Shown: positions 16,629 to 27,968 of the stretch, piece by piece
Layout: each line of letters begins with the position of its first letter
How positions within the stretch are numbered: the stretch's first letter is position 1
The notes under the pieces: model-generated
The model's database searches: none
What the model saw: only the letters and a program-made list of their open reading frames with translations
Told to the model about the DNA's origin: nothing
Origin: Tritrichomonas musculus
Lineage: Eukaryota > Parabasalia > Tritrichomonadida > Tritrichomonadidae
Direction: 5' to 3'
Length of the DNA: 64,000 nt
NCBI GenBank assembly: GCA_039105265.1
Contig: JAPFFF010000020.1
Coordinates: 310,001 to 374,000 of the forward strand
Position numbers and translations under genes: made by a program

Positions 16629-19600
16629 TTAAAAATCGAGAGAAAGCCCTTCATAGAAGAATGAATTAATATCTTTGATTTTCATTCTTTGATTTAATTT
16701 TGATTTTTTATGACCTTCTTCGATTTTGTTTAATGTTTGAATATCATTTACAATATATACATAATTGATTTTTCTGTATTGGTCATAATTTTGTTTTAGA
16801 AGTTTATCATCACCAAATAAGAATTTGATTTTGTTGCATTCATAGTATATTTCAGTTGTAAATTCATTGGAATCATTGCCTAAATTTTTAAATTCACTTT
16901 GAATTGTTTTATAATTGAAAGATTTCCACTTAAGAATTATTATCAAGCATAATAAAGTTTTTGATGGATAAAATTCTTGTAATGCTGCATCAAATAATAA
17001 TTTGATTGGTTCAGTATAATTAGGATCACCTTTATATGTAGAATTCAATTCAATTTCGTCAAGTAGCATATTTGCATAATTATACATTGACAATTTATCT
17101 TGCCTTTTTTTGATTGCTTCTCTAAAATATTCTTTGGCCAAACCTTTGTTATTCATATAATTTCTATAAATAACTCCAAGATTATTCTTAGCGTATTGAT
17201 TGTTAAAACTCGAAACTTCTTTATAAAAATGAATTGCTTTATTTAAGTCGTATTCCAAGTATTTTCCTTCAAAATACAAATCCCCAAGAATACTTTGAGC
17301 CTGACGATTGTTATTATCAGATGAATAATGAAGATATTTTAATGCAAGTTTAATATTTTGAATATATTTATCAATAAGATAAATAATACCTAGAGTATAT
17401 TGAGCATTTGAATTATTTTGGTTAGCTGCAAGCTCTAAATACTTAATTGATATATTAATATTATGTGGTTTAAATTTACTTGTATTATAATAAATACAAC
17501 CAAGAATATATTGTGAATCAGAATGATTTCTATTTGCTGCCAGTGATAAATAATGTATGGATTTATTAATGTTTTGAGCAATATATTTATCTTCATAATA
17601 TATAATTCCAAGATTATATTGTGAATCAATATCATTTTGATTTGCTGCAAGTGTGAAATACTGAATTGACTTTTTAATATCTCGTGAAACATATTTGCCT
17701 TCACAATATATCAAACCAAGTACATATTGAGAATATGAATGATTTTGATTTGCAGCAAGAGTGAAATAATGAATTGATCGAACTATATCACGAGAAATAA
17801 ATTTGTCATCATAAAAAATAATACCAAGATAATTTTGTGATTCGCGATCCCCTTGATTTGCAGCAAGAGTGAAATAATGAATTGATTTCTCTATATCACG
17901 CAAAATTTCTTTACCTTCATAATATAAATAGCCTAGATTATACTGAGAAATCGTGAGATTTTGATTTGCAGCCAGAGTTAAATAATGAATTGCCTTATCG
18001 ATATCAGGTTTACCAAACATTCCTTTGAAATAAATACAACCCAGTTCATTTTGAGATTCAGGATGGTTATTATTAGATGCTAACGTTAAATATTTAACAG
18101 CCATATTAATATCTCTATCAATATATATTCGACCAAGATGATACTGCGCTTCTTTATTATTTTGATTTGCAGAGAGGGTAAAATATTGAATAGCTTTATT
18201 TACATCACGTAAAATACATTTTCCTTCGTCAAATAGGGCCCCAAGAATGTATTGTGATTTAGAATGTTTTTGTTCTGCTGCCAGCATGAAATAATGAATT
18301 CCCTTATTTATATCATTTGGTATTTTTTTGTTAAAACAATAAATAAAGCCAAGAATGTATTGTGATTCAGAATGATTTTGATTTGCTGCAAGTGTAAAAT
18401 AATAAATAGCTTTGGGGATATCTTGAGTTATATATTGATTTTCATAAAAAATACAACCAAGTTTAAATTGGGAATCTATATCATTTTGACTTGCTGCCAG
18501 ATCAAAATAATGTATTGCTTTGTTGATATCTAACTTTTTATGTTTATTTTCATAATAAATATTTGCAAGGTTATTTTGTGCATTTACATAATTTTGATTT
18601 GCTGAAATAGCTAAATAATAGATTGCTTTGTCTATATCCCGTGGTATGTATTTACCTTCATAATAAATCATACCAAGAGTATATTGTGCAGTTGGATAAT
18701 TTTGTTTAGATGAAAGTGAGAAATAGTGAATTGATTTATTAATATTCCTTAAAACATATTTATTTTCGTAATATATAAGACCAAGATTATATTGAGCAAC
18801 ATAATGATTTTGATTTGCTGCCAGATTGAAATAATAAATTGATTTGTTGATATCTTGAGAAATGTATTTACCTAGGTAATAAATACAGCCAAGCTCATAT
18901 TGTGAATCTGAATCATTTTGATTTGCAGCGAGAGTTAAATAGTGAATTGCTTTGTTTTTATCAGGTGAAACATATTTATCACTAGAATAAATGATTCCAA
19001 GCCAATACTGAGCAAATGGATGATTTTGATTAGCAGCTAGAATGAAATAATGAATTGCTTTATTAATATCTTGAGAATTGAATATAGTTTGAAAATAAAT
19101 AGAACCAAGTGCATATTGTGCATTTGGATTATTTTGGTTTGCAGCAAGAGTGAAATAATGAATTGCCTTTCCAATATCACGTGATATATATTCTCCATCA
19201 GCATAAATAGTGCCAAGTGAATATTGTGCACTTGGGTTGTTTTGATTTGCAGATAGAGTGAAATAATGTATTGCATAGCTCATATTATTTGATTCATTTT
19301 TATTTTTATAATAGATATAACCAAGTTCATATTGTGCATCTGAATCATTTTGATTTGCAGCGAGAGTTAAATAGTGAATTGCTTTGTTTTTATCAGGTGA
19401 AACATATTTATCATCAGAATAAATGATACCTAGCCAATATTGGGCCAGAACATGGTTTTGCTTTGAGGCAAGTGTGAAATAATGTATGGCTTTATTAATA
19501 TCGCGTGAAATAAATTCATCTTCATAAAAAAAGCAACCAAGTTTATATTGTGAAACCGCATCATTATTATTTTCTGAATTGATGAAATAATCAAAATAAA

Positions 19601-21329
19601 CATTTATAAATTTTTCTGGTGGAATTTTTAAATTTTTAAATAAAACTGTAATCGGTGTTATTTGCATTGGTTTGGGCTTAAATAACGATTGAACATAATG
19701 AATATTTTTTTTGATTGTATTAATAATATTTGGCTCATTGATATTAATTATGATAAATTCAAATAAAAATTGAGAGAATTGTTCTTCACTTATGCTTTTT
19801 GTTTTCAATAAACAATCTAAAGAATTAAAAATAGACTTCATTTCTTCAATTATTTGAAATAATATATGGTTCTCTGAAGTTCGTTTTTGAGGATCTCTAT
19901 TAATGCATCCTTTGAAAAGTTTTTGTATATTTAATGATACTTCGGCTTTATTTGGAAATGTATTTTGAGGACTATTATCATTGGAATTTTGTATCATATC
20001 GTGTTTTTCATATAAATAATATATTATTAACCCAAAAGAATATATATCTGATGGATAAGAATATTTTTCGCCAGAATATTGTTCCGGTGAACAATATAGT
20101 GAAGAAAAGCAATCAACAGTGTATTCACTATTTTCAGAGAGTTCATCATCCAAAGGATGCCGGATTGTTGGGAAGTCCGAAATATATGGAACATTATCAT
20201 GATCCAAAAGAATATTTAATGGTTTAAGGTCACGATAAATTAGGTGATTCGAATGAAGAAAATGAATACCTTGGAAAATACGGCTAATAGCAATAAGTGT
20301 AAAAAATTCATTTATTTGACTTGATTTGTTTTTAACAAACCATGATAATGAGCCATTGGTCATATATTCATATACCAAACCTACAATTTCATCATTTTTC
20401 TTAACAAAACCATAGAAACAAACCAGATATCGGCTTGAGAATTGTTGACAAAATTCAATTTCACGCTTATTATCTGTTGTTGATTTTCCTGGATAAGCTA
20501 ATTTTTTTATCAAAAAAATGTAAAAAGTTTTTCTATGTATAACCATATAATAGGAACTTTGATCATTACAATATACTGTTTTTAAGTCAATAAACTCATT
20601 TTCATCAAATGTCATATAATGAAAATTATTACTTTTATCATTATTGGATCTTATTTCTTTAATGACTTTCTCAATTTTTTGATCATCAGTTCCAGATTTA
20701 TTATAATTAACAAATGCTTCAGAAAGTTTGTTTATTTGACTTTGTTCATTTGCTGAGTTACATTCATCAAAAATAAAAAATGAATGATCTTTAAAAAAGT
20801 ATGTTGGATAAAAATATCGTCTAATTAAATAACCAATGATTGGGCGAATTGTGTTTCGAACAAATTCATTATTCTTAATTTCTTTATTAATATCTAATGC
20901 AGAACAAAATCCATCTATTTCAATGCAAGCTTCAATTTCTTCATTTGTTTTGATTTCATTTAAATTTGTGTTTATTAACGATGAATTGTTTTCTCTGAGT
21001 TTCTTAATAACGATTTCAATTGATGCAGAAGAAATATGATTTATAAAAATGCACTCTTTCTCAACACAAAACAAGATATTAACTTTTCCTGATATTTCAT
21101 TTGAAGTTGGAAGTGGAACAGGTATATATTGAGTAATAATATATGTTATAAATTTATAATATTTTAAATAACTAAATAAAAGCACTATTAAATCTTTTTC
21201 ATAATTTGCGAGGTCACTATCGTTATTAACGTCGATTTGAATAAAATTGAATTTGTGATATAATGCTTTAACTGTATGATTTTGTATTTCATCACAAATT
21301 CGTTTTAAATAATCATTTCCACTCTCCAT
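16629..21329 (-). CDS. protein kinase with about 23 Sel1 repeats
   Basis: 1566 residues from the ATG at 21329. The frame is open further upstream, but this ATG lies 10 bases behind TCATTTG, a match to the trichomonad initiator (TCAYW), which favours it. Residues 1-235 are a family-typical N-terminal region. Residues 240-500 are a protein kinase domain: candidate ATP lysine in FYIFLIKKL, catalytic loop YRDLKPLN at 365-372, DFP instead of DFG at 385-387, SPEQ instead of APE, and the C-lobe PSDIYSFG and RDPQKR. No clear glycine loop is seen, so activity is uncertain. From about residue 585 to 1450 there are about 23 Sel1 units (pattern DINKAIHYFTLAANQN). A two-unit block around SPDKNKAIHYLTLAANQN occurs twice, four units apart, which shows internal duplication. 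It probably acts as a cytoplasmic scaffold or signalling kinase. Confidence 0.9.
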   Translation of the reverse strand: MESGNDYLKRICDEIQNHTVKALYHKFNFIQIDVNNDSDLANYEKDLIVLLFSYLKYYKFITYIITQYIPVPLPTSNEISGKVNILFCVEKECIFINHISSASIEIVIKKLRENNSSLINTNLNEIKTNEEIEACIEIDGFCSALDINKEIKNNEFVRNTIRPIIGYLIRRYFYPTYFFKDHSFFIFDECNSANEQSQINKLSEAFVNYNKSGTDDQKIEKVIKEIRSNNDKSNNFHYMTFDENEFIDLKTVYCNDQSSYYMVIHRKTFYIFLIKKLAYPGKSTTDNKREIEFCQQFSSRYLVCFYGFVKKNDEIVGLVYEYMTNGSLSWFVKNKSSQINEFFTLIAISRIFQGIHFLHSNHLIYRDLKPLNILLDHDNVPYISDFPTIRHPLDDELSENSEYTVDCFSSLYCSPEQYSGEKYSYPSDIYSFGLIIYYLYEKHDMIQNSNDNSPQNTFPNKAEVSLNIQKLFKGCINRDPQKRTSENHILFQIIEEMKSIFNSLDCLLKTKSISEEQFSQFLFEFIIININEPNIINTIKKNIHYVQSLFKPKPMQITPITVLFKNLKIPPEKFINVYFDYFINSENNNDAVSQYKLGCFFYEDEFISRDINKAIHYFTLASKQNHVLAQYWLGIIYSDDKYVSPDKNKAIHYLTLAANQNDSDAQYELGYIYYKNKNESNNMSYAIHYFTLSANQNNPSAQYSLGTIYADGEYISRDIGKAIHYFTLAANQNNPNAQYALGSIYFQTIFNSQDINKAIHYFILAANQNHPFAQYWLGIIYSSDKYVSPDKNKAIHYLTLAANQNDSDSQYELGCIYYLGKYISQDINKSIYYFNLAANQNHYVAQYNLGLIYYENKYVLRNINKSIHYFSLSSKQNYPTAQYTLGMIYYEGKYIPRDIDKAIYYLAISANQNYVNAQNNLANIYYENKHKKLDINKAIHYFDLAASQNDIDSQFKLGCIFYENQYITQDIPKAIYYFTLAANQNHSESQYILGFIYCFNKKIPNDINKGIHYFMLAAEQKHSKSQYILGALFDEGKCILRDVNKAIQYFTLSANQNNKEAQYHLGRIYIDRDINMAVKYLTLASNNNHPESQNELGCIYFKGMFGKPDIDKAIHYLTLAANQNLTISQYNLGYLYYEGKEILRDIEKSIHYFTLAANQGDRESQNYLGIIFYDDKFISRDIVRSIHYFTLAANQNHSYSQYVLGLIYCEGKYVSRDIKKSIQYFTLAANQNDIDSQYNLGIIYYEDKYIAQNINKSIHYLSLAANRNHSDSQYILGCIYYNTSKFKPHNINISIKYLELAANQNNSNAQYTLGIIYLIDKYIQNIKLALKYLHYSSDNNNRQAQSILGDLYFEGKYLEYDLNKAIHFYKEVSSFNNQYAKNNLGVIYRNYMNNKGLAKEYFREAIKKRQDKLSMYNYANMLLDEIELNSTYKGDPNYTEPIKLLFDAALQEFYPSKTLLCLIIILKWKSFNYKTIQSEFKNLGNDSNEFTTEIYYECNKIKFLFGDDKLLKQNYDQYRKINYVYIVNDIQTLNKIEEGHKKSKLNQRMKIKDINSFFYEGLSLDF

Positions 21330-21539
21330 TTTAACAAATGATAAAAATTTTGTAAATTTTCCAAAAAAGTGACAAGTATTTTGGAAAATTTTTTTATATA
21401 GAAATGAATATGCTACTTTTTCATATTTAAAAAAGAATCTCATATTTTTAAAGATAGAATAGTATTTCCATGAAAATTCTTAACTGAAATTTCTATTTGC
21501 AAAAAATATAGATTGGAAATGGGTAGCTTGTAATTTGAT
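21330..21539. other. upstream region of the kinase-Sel1 gene
   Basis: AT-rich. TCATTTG at about 21339-21345 on the minus strand fits the trichomonad initiator, at a usual short distance from the start codon at 21329. Nothing else is recognised. Confidence 0.5.
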
Positions 21540-22540
21540 AAAAAAAGTAATATCGACATTAATAATCGAAATTAACCTGTTTGAATGTAATTTGATATAT
21601 TTTTGATTAATAGTCGATAAAAAATCTAAGAAATCAATTTTCTTACAACTCATATCCGTATTGAAGACATCAAGAAAATGAATGAAAAGATTCAAACTAT
21701 AGGTTCTATGGCAATTCGGAGGAACAATTACTGGTTTATCAGCTCCTATGACTGTAGAAAGTGGTGGAACAGGTTTGAACTCATTAGGAATGGCAGGACA
21801 TGCATTAATAACCAGCAAAGCAAAAAATGCTACTCAATGGTGAGCTGTAGATGTTCTTAATCTTGAAAATGTGCCAGATATGAATTCACCAAATGCTTAT
21901 AACGCACTTCGAACGTATCATGTACAACTATATGCAGCAGATGCACCATCCAGCTGGAGCGAAGGTAACAGTTGTCTGACTGTTCGACGTTTTGAAACCA
22001 AGATTGATCAAAAGTTGAATGTCATTCAAAATTGCACTGAATATGTCGGATATTCAGCTAATAGTGGTGCCACTTGGACAAATTAGCTGCCAACAATAGA
22101 GCATATTGTACAAGTTGTAGCTCGTCATGGCGGTGATCAAGCTGTTGCGGCCAAAGTAATTACAAAAATCGAATTCAACGGTTTTTATCATCCATGTATA
22201 TTTCAAAGTGATGAATTTGGTTGGAGTACTTCAAACCACAATTTTGTTGCTCCTTTTACTGGATATTATCTATTTATATTTAGCCTAAATCTTACAGCGT
22301 CAGCTGCAATTACTACAAGCCCCAATATATGCACTTATGTATATATAAAGATAATTCGATCATACAAAAAAAAGGATTTCTGGTGTAAGTAATTGAATTA
22401 ACGATACATATGTAGTACATGCACAACAAGGAAATGTTATTGGTTTTCGTATATATTGTGATCAAGCATGCTCAATTTCATATGCTCATGATGGTGGAAG
22501 AAACTATCAAGACTCTAGTTTAGTAATTATGAAGATTTAA
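21540..22540 (+). pseudogene. old virus- or phage-type fibre gene with C1q-like end, broken
   Basis: The plus strand holds pieces of one former gene in order: a coiled-coil-like start near IEDIKKMNEKIQTIGSMAI; GTITGLSAPMTVESGGTGLN, the GGTG motif typical of viral and phage fibre proteins; then a middle part; then a beta-rich end with FGWSTSNHNFVAPFTGYYLFI, which resembles C1q/TNF-like trimer heads. Such fibres occur in giant viruses, Polintons and phages. There is no similar gene in elements A or B, so it comes from another element or virus. It is an old fossil with several breaks. Whether it was ever used by the host is unknown. Confidence 0.55.
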
Positions 22541-22626
22541 TTATAGAAAACTTATGGTTTTTTTATCGACATTCAATGATAATAATAAATACTTCTTTTT
22601 ATTAACTACGTCAGAATGACAGTCAG

Positions 22627-25600
22627 TTATAGTGTCTCTAGTTTTGTAAATAATCCTAGTCCATCATAAAAAAGATCATTAATTTCTATAATATGTTTAT
22701 TTGTATTTGGTGTTTCAATTTTTTTCTGTTCAATTAGTTCGGAACCAAGAAAAGGATTAAAACTGGCATCATATAAATAATAAACTTCTCTATATTTTTG
22801 AAATAGAGAGTCATAATAAAGAGACAAATGTAATTGCTCTATTATTTTGCATATTTCAAAAGGAAGTTTGCTTGTTTGTTCGGTGTATTTAATGATTTCA
22901 TTTTTCATTTTAACACTATCATTACTAAATTTCGAAAACAAAACAAAACTCAGCAAGCACTTTGAATTCTCAAAACCATGAATTGATGATTTAATCAATA
23001 ATTCAATAGATTTATCAATGTTATTATTAATTGTGTTACCATTGAATAAATAAAATTGAGCCAGATTGAACATGGCAATAGGGTCATTATTTTGATTAAT
23101 GGCTTCTTTGAAATATTCAATTGCTAATCCAGGTTTTTTAGGAATTTCATTACCAAATCCAAACTCATAAAGAATTCCAAGATTATTTTTTGCATATTGG
23201 AAATTAAATGAAGAAGCATTTTTATAATAATGAATTGCTTTCTGGACATCTCTTTCAACATATTTGCCTTCATGATAAACAAACCCAATTTTAAAATTAC
23301 TGAAAATATCTCCTTTTTCTGCTGACATTTTGTAATAATAAATTGCTCTTTTCACATCTTTTTTCCCAAATGAATTATAATAATATATTTGGGCAAGATT
23401 GAACAATGCAATCTTATTGTTTTGATTGGCGGCAAGTTGATAATAATGCATTGCTTTATTAATGTCAACAGGAACATACTTTCCAGATATATAAATATAT
23501 CCAAGAGATAAAAGAGCATCTGGATAATATTGATTGGCTGAAGATTGATAATAATAAAGTGCTTTTTCAATATCACGATTAACATATTTTCCATTTTCAT
23601 ATATATTACCAAGAATATACAATGCTTTTTTATTTTTTTGGCTGGCAGAAAGTTGTAAATAATAAATTGCTTTTTCAATATCGCATGGAACATTTTTATC
23701 ATCATAATATAAATTTCCTAAATTACATTGGGCATTACTGTCATTTTGTTGTGCTGCAAGAGTTAAATAATGTATTGCTTTATTAATGTCTTTTGCAATA
23801 TAAAGTCCATGATAAAATATATGTGCAAGAATATTATATGAATTTACTAATTTTTGATCTGCAGCAAGTTGCCAATAATAAATTGATTTGTTAATATCAC
23901 GTGGAACATATTTACCTTCATAATAAATATAGCCTAGATTATGTTGTGATTTAGCATCATTTTGTTTTGCTGCAAGAGTATAATAATAAATTGCTTTTTG
24001 GATATCTCTTTTAACATATTTTTCTCCTTGATAAATGATACCAAGATAAAATTGAGCTATTATCAATCCCTGTTCTGCAGCAAGCGTTAAATATTGAATA
24101 CCTTTATTTATATCATATTTGACATATTTTCCTTCAATATAAAAAAGAGCCAGATTAAATAATGCGTCTTTATTTTTCAATTGTGCAGCCTGTGAAAAAT
24201 AATGAATAGCCTTTTCAATATCTTTTTTTACATAGAATCCTTCATTGTATAGAAGTCCAAGAGAATTTAATGCAGTTGAATTGTTTTGTTTGGCAGATTT
24301 TTCATAGTAACTTATTGCTTTGTTAATATTTCTTGAAACATATCGTCCTTCTTCATATATGAAAGCAAGTTCTAACTGTGCTTCTGAAAAATTTTGATTT
24401 GCAGAAAGTGTCAAATAATGAATGCCTTTATTAATATCTCTGAATTGTGGTTCTTTCATATAAATCATACCTAGAAAATATTGTGCTTCACAATTATTTT
24501 GATCTGCAACAAGTTTGAAATAATAAATTGCTTTAGGAATATCAGGAGGAATGTGAATATTGAAAAAATAAATTTGGCCAAGTCTATATTGAGCTTGTGA
24601 ATGATTTTGATTTGCTGCAAGTGTTAAATAATATATTGCTTTTTTAACATCATGATTAACACTTTTACTCAAGTCATAAATTGTACCAAGCATATATTGT
24701 GCCTCAACATTATTTTGATTTGCAGATAAAGTATAATAATAAATAGCTCTGTTAAAATCAACTTTTGTGAATATTACTTTATGAGAATTAAAAATGTTTC
24801 CTAATCCACTTTCATTAGAATCAAATTTAGAGAATTGAATATTTTTGTTTTCATTTTTAGATATCATAAAACACTTCTCACAACAATAGCCTAATTGTAA
24901 TTGGGCTTCACTGTTTTGATATTCAGACATCAAAAACCAAAAAGGAAAAAATAAATCATTATGAAACATAATATTTCGTCCTGTTTGAAGCGAATAGAAT
25001 TCATTTATGGCTCTTATCTTGGAAAAATATTCTGAATAAAAAGCATCAAATAATAATGAAATCATCAATTGATTATTATTTGGCTTTGTTTTTTCTAACC
25101 TTTGTAAATGTTCTGAATATTTGACACCAAAGTCAGTAGAAAAGAAGTTTTTAATGATTTTTTCAAGTGATGAAATGTCAATCATTTGTGAAAGTGGATC
25201 AATAGATGCAATATTTTCATTAAAATAAATTGAGAATAATTGTGTAAATTGATCGTCTGAGTTTTCATTTGTTTTCCTCATTCGGCCAAGATCAATCAAA
25301 TACACTGAATAATTTTCATCAATCATAAAATTATCTGGCTTTAAATCACGATAAACGTATTCGTTATAATGAAGATATTCGATAATAAGCATCATTTGAA
25401 AAATCATTTTAATTTCAGCTTCTCTTGAGAGATATTTAAAATCGATTTTGTCCATTGTTTTTCCTTCTATATATTCGAGAACCAAGCAATATTTGAATGA
25501 TCCAATTTTTGTTGTTCCAAAGTACTTTAGAAATAAAGGATGATGTATGTTCATATAATTTCTTCTTTCTCTTTCAAATATCTTTTTCGTTTCTTCTTCA

Positions 25601-26328
25601 TTTTTGATAATAATGATTTTTATTGCAAAAACTTTTTCTTTGATCAATGAATAATAGAGCAAAACATGCGAGGACCGGCCATATCCAATTAAACGCAGCT
25701 CAATAAGTTCTTCTTCTGTAAACATTTCTTCTTGAACTTCATTTGAAAAGAAAGAAAGAAAATTTATGATTCTGTCACTTTTTGAATTCAATCTTGCTTT
25801 TTGTATTAAAAAGCCAAAAATGCACCTAAAAATTGGTTTCCAGTAATTTGATTGATTAGCATTGTTGAAAATGATATTTGAATTTTTAATAAAATTATTG
25901 ATTTCTTGCTTAAAGATATTTTCTTCTTTTTCATTATCTTGTATATTTAATATCAACTGACTGGATTTCGCCATTGTTATCAGGAATGATTTAATATATG
26001 TTGATATGCAATATATTTTGAAGGTTTTATTTTGTGATAAAAAAGAGAAAAGAAGAGGTTTTTGAGAAAAATGAATAATTAATAATTTATAATCAAAACA
26101 AATAATGATATCGGTTGGCGTTGGTTTTTCAATTGTATTCAATGTATCTATTATAATAATTCCTTGCTCGTTTTTTTGAAAGATATTATTTATTTTGATA
26201 TCTCCTTCAGGGAGTCGATAAAATGAAAATTTATCAAGAATTTTATTTAGATAAAGGTTTTCTATTTGCATTGTTCCATTTGGTGAGCATCTTTGAAACT
26301 CTTCAAATTTCATTTGCGACATTTTCAT
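22627..26328 (-). CDS. protein kinase with about 17 Sel1 repeats
   Basis: 1233 residues. Residues 1-205 are a region shared with the kinase-Sel1 family. The kinase domain runs from about 210 to 440: glycine-loop IGYGRSSHV at 214-222, ATP lysine in FAIKI (K237), helix C Glu near RERRNYMN, catalytic loop YRDLKPDN at 326-333 (Tyr in place of His), and DLG in place of DFG at 346-348. No APE motif follows and the C-lobe is short. The key Lys, Asp and Asn residues are present, so weak activity is possible. From about residue 515 there are about 17 Sel1 units of 36 residues, then a helical tail. It is a paralogue of the gene at 16629, on the same strand, with the fibre relic between. Confidence 0.88.
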   Translation of the reverse strand: MKMSQMKFEEFQRCSPNGTMQIENLYLNKILDKFSFYRLPEGDIKINNIFQKNEQGIIIIDTLNTIEKPTPTDIIICFDYKLLIIHFSQKPLLFSFLSQNKTFKIYCISTYIKSFLITMAKSSQLILNIQDNEKEENIFKQEINNFIKNSNIIFNNANQSNYWKPIFRCIFGFLIQKARLNSKSDRIINFLSFFSNEVQEEMFTEEELIELRLIGYGRSSHVLLYYSLIKEKVFAIKIIIIKNEEETKKIFERERRNYMNIHHPLFLKYFGTTKIGSFKYCLVLEYIEGKTMDKIDFKYLSREAEIKMIFQMMLIIEYLHYNEYVYRDLKPDNFMIDENYSVYLIDLGRMRKTNENSDDQFTQLFSIYFNENIASIDPLSQMIDISSLEKIIKNFFSTDFGVKYSEHLQRLEKTKPNNNQLMISLLFDAFYSEYFSKIRAINEFYSLQTGRNIMFHNDLFFPFWFLMSEYQNSEAQLQLGYCCEKCFMISKNENKNIQFSKFDSNESGLGNIFNSHKVIFTKVDFNRAIYYYTLSANQNNVEAQYMLGTIYDLSKSVNHDVKKAIYYLTLAANQNHSQAQYRLGQIYFFNIHIPPDIPKAIYYFKLVADQNNCEAQYFLGMIYMKEPQFRDINKGIHYLTLSANQNFSEAQLELAFIYEEGRYVSRNINKAISYYEKSAKQNNSTALNSLGLLYNEGFYVKKDIEKAIHYFSQAAQLKNKDALFNLALFYIEGKYVKYDINKGIQYLTLAAEQGLIIAQFYLGIIYQGEKYVKRDIQKAIYYYTLAAKQNDAKSQHNLGYIYYEGKYVPRDINKSIYYWQLAADQKLVNSYNILAHIFYHGLYIAKDINKAIHYLTLAAQQNDSNAQCNLGNLYYDDKNVPCDIEKAIYYLQLSASQKNKKALYILGNIYENGKYVNRDIEKALYYYQSSANQYYPDALLSLGYIYISGKYVPVDINKAMHYYQLAANQNNKIALFNLAQIYYYNSFGKKDVKRAIYYYKMSAEKGDIFSNFKIGFVYHEGKYVERDVQKAIHYYKNASSFNFQYAKNNLGILYEFGFGNEIPKKPGLAIEYFKEAINQNNDPIAMFNLAQFYLFNGNTINNNIDKSIELLIKSSIHGFENSKCLLSFVLFSKFSNDSVKMKNEIIKYTEQTSKLPFEICKIIEQLHLSLYYDSLFQKYREVYYLYDASFNPFLGSELIEQKKIETPNTNKHIIEINDLFYDGLGLFTKLETL

Positions 26329-26929
26329 AAAAAGCGTTTTTTTTCAATAAATTTTAATCTTTTGGGCAAATAAGAGAATAGAATTTTAAAGAAAAAAATT
26401 GAATAGTTAATTGGCTGATTAATCCAAGTTCTTTGTGAAAACTATAGGTAAAATAAAGATGATTTAAAGGTCAATTTTTTTTTTTTTTTTTAAATTTCTC
26501 AAAATTCATTCTATGGTTAAATTCAAAATATTCTATAAGATCTCATAAAAAATAAGCATCCTTTTATCTTTATGTTTCTAAATTATTTTTTAAATATAAT
26601 AGTATATATATGAAGAAAAAATACTTAATATCGCATTTATATATAAAATTGAATTTTTAATTTTGAATGCTTTATTACTTTCTTCATTAAGGAACATATT
26701 TGCCAATAATAAATACAAATAATAAATATTTATTCTATTATCATGTATCAACATGAAACAATCAAACAGATGATTTTCTACATCATCTGCATCAAAGGAA
26801 TCAGCAAACGGTGAAAAGAATCATTATTCATTACTTTTACTGTGCCTTAAACCAAATTCTCTAGAAAAAGATATCAACAAAAAGATTCTTAAAGAATTAC
26901 AGAAGAACCTAATCACAGTTTAAAAGGCT
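26329..26929. other. AT-rich intergenic region
   Basis: No gene is seen. A T/A run lies at 26476-26492. The part from 26740 on may belong to the decayed kinase described next, but no clear frame is visible. Confidence 0.5.
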
Positions 26930-27019
26930 TCAGATACCTGTGCATGAAATTTTGTCTGTAGATGTAGAAAGATCATCAAATAAAGTATTGCCTGATCGCA
27001 TATCACGATGAATAATAGT
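26930..27019 (-). pseudogene. protein kinase catalytic-loop relic
   Basis: Thirty codons on the minus strand read TIIHRDMRSGNTLFDDLSTS and end at a TGA. HRDxRSGNxLFDD is a clear protein kinase catalytic loop of the kind found in trichomonad TKL-type kinases. No DFG, glycine loop or long frame is found nearby, so it is a short leftover of a dead kinase gene. Neighbouring DNA to about 27800 may hold more of it in an unrecognisable state. Confidence 0.65.
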
Positions 27020-27968
27020 TAAAAAAACATTATTTATAGATTTTTAGAATTATTAGATAATGTTTTTTTAACTATTAGTCTTATCTCATAAAAATATATC
27101 AAACAGCTTAAAGCAGTCTTAAAATCTAGTAATTTAGTTGTTTATTAATCTTTAGTTTTAATAATTCTTTAGCAGATTATAATATTTATATTTAAAATGA
27201 TTCCATGATAAAAGAACAAAGTAGATATGATGTGAAAAATATTAATGAAGTTATTACAAAAACGAAATGTCGATCATTATAGTTTTTTAATTCAATTTCT
27301 CTAATAAACTTGTTAATTGATGAATTTTTGAAGTAAAAGCCAACATCAGATAATAACATCGAAAGGAAGCCATTGCTACTTTATAAAAGCAATGAATATG
27401 TATTTGTCAGACAGTTTAATCTCTGCAACTTATCATTGGAATTGTTTTATATGTTGTTCGCTTCTATAAAAAAGATTTCATCATATTGAAAAGCATTTCA
27501 AATAAATGAAAAGTCATAATTTGACCAAAAAGGCCAAATTAGGTGACTTATCGTTTTTGATAACATATAAATTATTAATTATATTGCTAAGAATTTCAAA
27601 ACATTGAAATGAAAATTCATGATTCCTTTATATTAATCAATTTGCTCTCCAGTTACTGAAGGAATAATTCTATGCTAAAAATAGAACTGAAGGATGAATT
27701 CCATTAAGTATATCTCCAATAAAGGAGACTATCAATTTTATGTATTTATAAAATATGGATGATATTTAATCTCTTGTTAGCTGTCACTTTTTGAGCCAGA
27801 CTTTTTTTTTTAGGATAATGAAGTGCTCTCAAGAGACAGAAATAAGACGAGCTAAAAAAAAAAAAAAAAAGCATTAAAAAAGCAAAAAATCGTATAATGC
27901 ATCCAAAATTTGTAAATATTTTTTTTATTTTTTTTTTTAAAAAAAAATTTTAAATCAATTAAAATATT
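27020..27968. other. AT-rich intergenic region with A and T runs
   Basis: Nothing coding is recognised. A run of 17 A lies near 27856-27872, and T and A runs of about 10 lie at 27915-27950, just past the stop of the next gene. Confidence 0.5.
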
